Positions 5,529 to 8,153 of a stretch of DNA of 8,153 bases are shown one piece after another (within the stretch, counting starts at the first letter, position 1; each line of letters starts with the position of its first letter). The DNA lies in contig RFHX01000085.1 in assembly GCA_003695725.1 (NCBI GenBank), positions 1 to 8,153 of the forward strand. Reading direction: 5' to 3'. The stretch is from J061 sp003695725 [NCBI: Candidatus Schekmanbacteria bacterium]. Its GTDB lineage: Bacteria > Schekmanbacteria > GWA2-38-11. The position numbers and the translations under genes are program-made. A model generated the notes under the pieces. The model was not told the DNA's origin, searched no databases, and saw only the letters and a list, made by a program, of their open reading frames with translations.

Positions 5529-8153
5529 TTGAGAATAGTAAAACTTGAAATGCGCGGTTTTAAATCATTTGCCGACAAAACAGAGATGATTTTTGAGCCC
5601 GGAATAACAGCAGTTGTCGGTCCAAATGGCTGCGGGAAAAGCAATGTTTCCGACGCAATAAGCTGGATTTTAGGCGAACAAAGCGCAAAACATCTTCGCG
5701 GTAAAAGTATGGAAGATGTTATTTTCAACGGCACTGTCGATAGAAAACCTCTCGGTATGGCAGAAGTCAACCTTACAATCTCCAACGATAATGGCGATTT
5801 TGGCGAGCGTTATAAACATTTCACTGAAATAATGATAACACGGCGTCTTTATCGCTCAGGGGAAAGTGAATTTTTTATCAATCGCATTCCTTGCCGCCTT
5901 AAAGACATCACTGAAATTTTTCTCGATACAGGACTTGGGACAAAAGCATGCTCGATAATAAAACAGGGAGAAGTAAATGAACTTCTCACATCTCAACCAG
6001 AACAAAGAAGGCGTCTAATTGAAGAAGCAGCAGGTATTGAAAAATATCAAATGCAGAAAAAGGAAGTTCAAAGAAAACTCGAAAAAACAGCTTTAAATTT
6101 AGAGCGAATCGAAGACATAGTGAGTGAAGTACGAAAACAGGTCAATTCATTAAAAAGACAGGCGGCAAAGACAAAAGCATTCAATCGTTTGAAAGAAGCA
6201 GCCACTAATCTTGAAAGCACTCTTTCCGCACTCGAAATTAAAAAAATCAGAGAAGAAAAAATACCATTAGAAGGAAAATTAAAAGAAGCAGAAAACGAAA
6301 AGGCAAAGATATCAGCAGAGCTTTCAACTATCGAAAACAATATCGAAGAATTGCGTTTATCCACTTTGAGCGAAGAAAATTTTCTCAAAGATAAACGGAA
6401 TGAGCTTTACGGAGTAGAAAACGATATCAGAAACCTCGAAAGCCGCATTGAAATAATAAAAAATGAGATTTCTCATTTAAGAGATGCCGCTGAATTATCA
6501 AGGAAAAATATTTCTATTTTTGAAGCAAAAAAGGAAGAATTTGAGAAGAATTTGAATGAAATCACAAATGAGCTTAAAGGTTATGAAGAAAAAATTAAAG
6601 ATTCTCAAAGTAGAGTCAAACAAAAGGAAGAAGAACTTGCTCATCTTAAATCAGAAATTTCATCTCAGCTCAATCAATTAAATGAAAAAAAGAATAGACT
6701 TCAATCCTTCCAAACTGAAATCGTTACATGTGAAAACTTTCTCGATGAAGGTGAATTAAGAATTGAATCTATAAAAAATAAAATTTCCCATTTAGTTGAA
6801 GACAAAAATGAAGCCGTCGATAGGAAACAAAAACTTGAAGAAGATATAAAGTCTGTGGAAGAATCGATTGAAGGCGCTAAAAAGAAATCGAAAGAGCTTG
6901 CTCATAAAAAGGAATCGATATTGTCTGAAATTGAATCATTGAAGGAAGATGCAAAAAAAGAAGAAAGTAAGCTTCAGGATATAAAGGAAAGATTGTCTCT
7001 ACTTCGCTCAGAACACTCATCATTGGAAAAATTTTATAAAAATCATGAAGACCTTTCTGAAAGCTCAAGGAAAATTCTGTCAGCAAAAGAAGATATCACA
7101 ATGGGGAACGGCGCTGTTGAATGCGCTTTATCAGAAATAATTGAAGCAAAACCAGGATACGAAATTGCCATTGAATCAGCATTGAAGAACTATATTGACG
7201 GAATTCTTGTCGATTCTATCGAAACGGCTGAAAAATCAGTTCATTATTTAAAACAACAGAATGGAGGAAAATGCGTATTTCTACCTGCAAAATTAAGTAG
7301 CGATGAAAGTAATAATGCTTCTGATGAATTCCTGACAAGGGATGGAGTTTTGGGCAAAGCGTCAGACTATGTGAGCTGTGATGAGAAGTATCGTGGCATA
7401 GTTGATTTTATCTTGAAAGACATAATGATAGTTAAAGATTTTGAAAGCGCACTGACTGTCCATAAAAACAACGGACATAAATTTACACTTGTCGATTTGG
7501 AGGGTGATGTAATTGTCCCAGAGGGAATTTTAAGAGGCGGATCTGCAAATGAAAACGACGGTGGAATACTTCTTAAGAAGAGGCGAATTAAAGATTTGGC
7601 TGAAGAGATAGAACGCTTTTCAAAAGAAGAAAACGAATTGAATGAGAAAGTTGCAAACATAAACATAAGAATAGCCGAACTCACGAATGAGGTCGAGGGT
7701 ATTGCCGAAGCTGAAGAGGAAATAAAAAATAAATTGGCAAATCTCGACAAATCTCTTGCAATAAAAGTTGAAGAAAGAAACCGAATGCAGGAGAAGATTG
7801 AAGATATTAAATTTGAAATAGAACAATATGAATATGAAAAAAATGAGATCGTTGAAAAAACTGAAAATCTGAAAGAAAAAATTGATTCTCTGAAGAGCGA
7901 AAGCGCAAAAGTTGAATCTGAGATCGAAAGTTTAAAGGAAAAAATGGGCGGAACTGAAAAAATCTTGGAAAAGACACAAACAGAATTGACTGACTGTAAA
8001 GTTGGATACACTCGCACCATTGAAGAAGAAAAAAGACTTCGTTTCCAAATAGAAAACTACGAAGATTCAATCAAAGAGTTGATTTCAAAAACTGAAAATG
8101 AAAAAAATTCTGTTGAAGAATCCTCTAAACGTCTCAGTCAAAAAGAAGAAGAA
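5529..8153 (+). CDS. smc: chromosome partition protein SMC (3' partial)
   Basis: The frame is open for 875 codons from a TTG start to the right edge; full bacterial SMC proteins have about 1150-1200 residues, so the C-terminal coil and head are missing. The N-terminal ATPase head begins MRIVKLEMRGFKSFADKT, has Walker A GPNGCGKSN (31-39), SWILGEQSAKHLRG, the Q-loop glutamine Q146 (IIKQGEV) and the conserved LIEEAAGIEKYQ. A long glutamate/lysine-rich coiled coil covers about 170-515. The hinge is about 520-672, with GAVECALSEIIEAKPGYEIAIESAL, GGKCVFLPAKL and the closing ILRGGS glycines. The return coil starts about 680. SMC dimerises through the hinge and, with ScpA and ScpB, forms the bacterial condensin that loops and segregates DNA using ATP. 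The Walker B and ABC signature should lie beyond the window. It has its own promoter and ribosome binding site and no sign of frameshift. Confidence 0.97.
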   Translation, partial: MRIVKLEMRGFKSFADKTEMIFEPGITAVVGPNGCGKSNVSDAISWILGEQSAKHLRGKSMEDVIFNGTVDRKPLGMAEVNLTISNDNGDFGERYKHFTEIMITRRLYRSGESEFFINRIPCRLKDITEIFLDTGLGTKACSIIKQGEVNELLTSQPEQRRRLIEEAAGIEKYQMQKKEVQRKLEKTALNLERIEDIVSEVRKQVNSLKRQAAKTKAFNRLKEAATNLESTLSALEIKKIREEKIPLEGKLKEAENEKAKISAELSTIENNIEELRLSTLSEENFLKDKRNELYGVENDIRNLESRIEIIKNEISHLRDAAELSRKNISIFEAKKEEFEKNLNEITNELKGYEEKIKDSQSRVKQKEEELAHLKSEISSQLNQLNEKKNRLQSFQTEIVTCENFLDEGELRIESIKNKISHLVEDKNEAVDRKQKLEEDIKSVEESIEGAKKKSKELAHKKESILSEIESLKEDAKKEESKLQDIKERLSLLRSEHSSLEKFYKNHEDLSESSRKILSAKEDITMGNGAVECALSEIIEAKPGYEIAIESALKNYIDGILVDSIETAEKSVHYLKQQNGGKCVFLPAKLSSDESNNASDEFLTRDGVLGKASDYVSCDEKYRGIVDFILKDIMIVKDFESALTVHKNNGHKFTLVDLEGDVIVPEGILRGGSANENDGGILLKKRRIKDLAEEIERFSKEENELNEKVANINIRIAELTNEVEGIAEAEEEIKNKLANLDKSLAIKVEERNRMQEKIEDIKFEIEQYEYEKNEIVEKTENLKEKIDSLKSESAKVESEIESLKEKMGGTEKILEKTQTELTDCKVGYTRTIEEEKRLRFQIENYEDSIKELISKTENEKNSVEESSKRLSQKEEE

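Noticed and set aside
5459-5785. 108-codon minus-strand open frame at the smc start
   Set aside because: It overlaps the smc promoter, ribosome binding site and ATPase head, all well supported on the other strand.
7367-8020. 217-codon minus-strand open frame opposite smc
   Set aside because: It lies wholly antisense to the SMC coiled coil. Its Ser/Phe-rich, low-complexity sequence is what antisense reading of Glu/Lys-rich codons produces, and no family features are seen.
1-8153. CRISPR array, phage defence island, toxin-antitoxin pair or retron
   Set aside because: No regularly spaced repeats, reverse transcriptase, nuclease or small toxin-antitoxin pair is visible. SMC here is the chromosomal condensin type, with the canonical bacterial SMC head and hinge, and no defence-type partners are seen.

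Overview
The window is AT-rich bacterial chromosomal DNA with tightly packed housekeeping-type genes. A bacterial SMC condensin, a bifunctional RibD, a NadB-type L-aspartate oxidase, strong AGGAGG ribosome binding sites and a near-consensus sigma-70-type promoter all point to a bacterium. The low G+C, lysine- and isoleucine-rich proteins and mixed ATG/TTG starts are compatible with an uncultured or little-studied lineage, but nothing here fixes the phylum. No rRNA, tRNA, CRISPR array, insertion sequence, phage gene or plasmid gene was recognised.

Layout. (1) 3-470, plus strand: the C-terminal part of a polytopic membrane protein that looks like a PIG-V-type mannosyltransferase; its start lies before the window. 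(2) 479-1219, minus strand: a class I SAM-dependent methyltransferase, converging on gene 1 with an 8-base gap. (3) 1220-1583: the longest stretch without a gene, holding upstream regions of the two divergent genes beside it. (4) 1584-2015, plus strand: a small cysteine-rich DUF1284-type protein of unknown function. (5) 1993-2508, minus strand: an FMN-binding split-barrel protein of the pyridoxamine 5'-phosphate oxidase superfamily, overlapping the DUF1284 gene tail to tail by 23 bases. (6) A divergent promoter region at 2509-2669 with opposed TATAAT boxes. (7) 2670-3782 ribD and 3797-5350 nadB, plus strand, closely spaced as an operon. (8) 5351-5528: an intergenic region with a strong promoter and ribosome binding site. 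(9) 5529-8153, plus strand: smc, starting at TTG and running off the right end after 875 codons.

How the genes fit together. RibD carries out two early steps of riboflavin synthesis, and NadB is an FAD enzyme that starts NAD synthesis from aspartate, so the pair is a small cofactor operon. The divergently placed split-barrel protein probably binds a flavin too, so a flavin theme can be argued for 1993-5350, although no FMN riboswitch is visible. The SMC gene has its own promoter and appears to begin a separate unit. The methyltransferase and the DUF1284 protein have no clear functional link to their neighbours.

Overall this is mostly an ordinary core-genome region. The least understood item is the DUF1284 gene. 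The other points worth checking are start-site and promoter details: no Shine-Dalgarno before DUF1284 and ribD, and back-to-back promoter boxes between the split-barrel gene and ribD.
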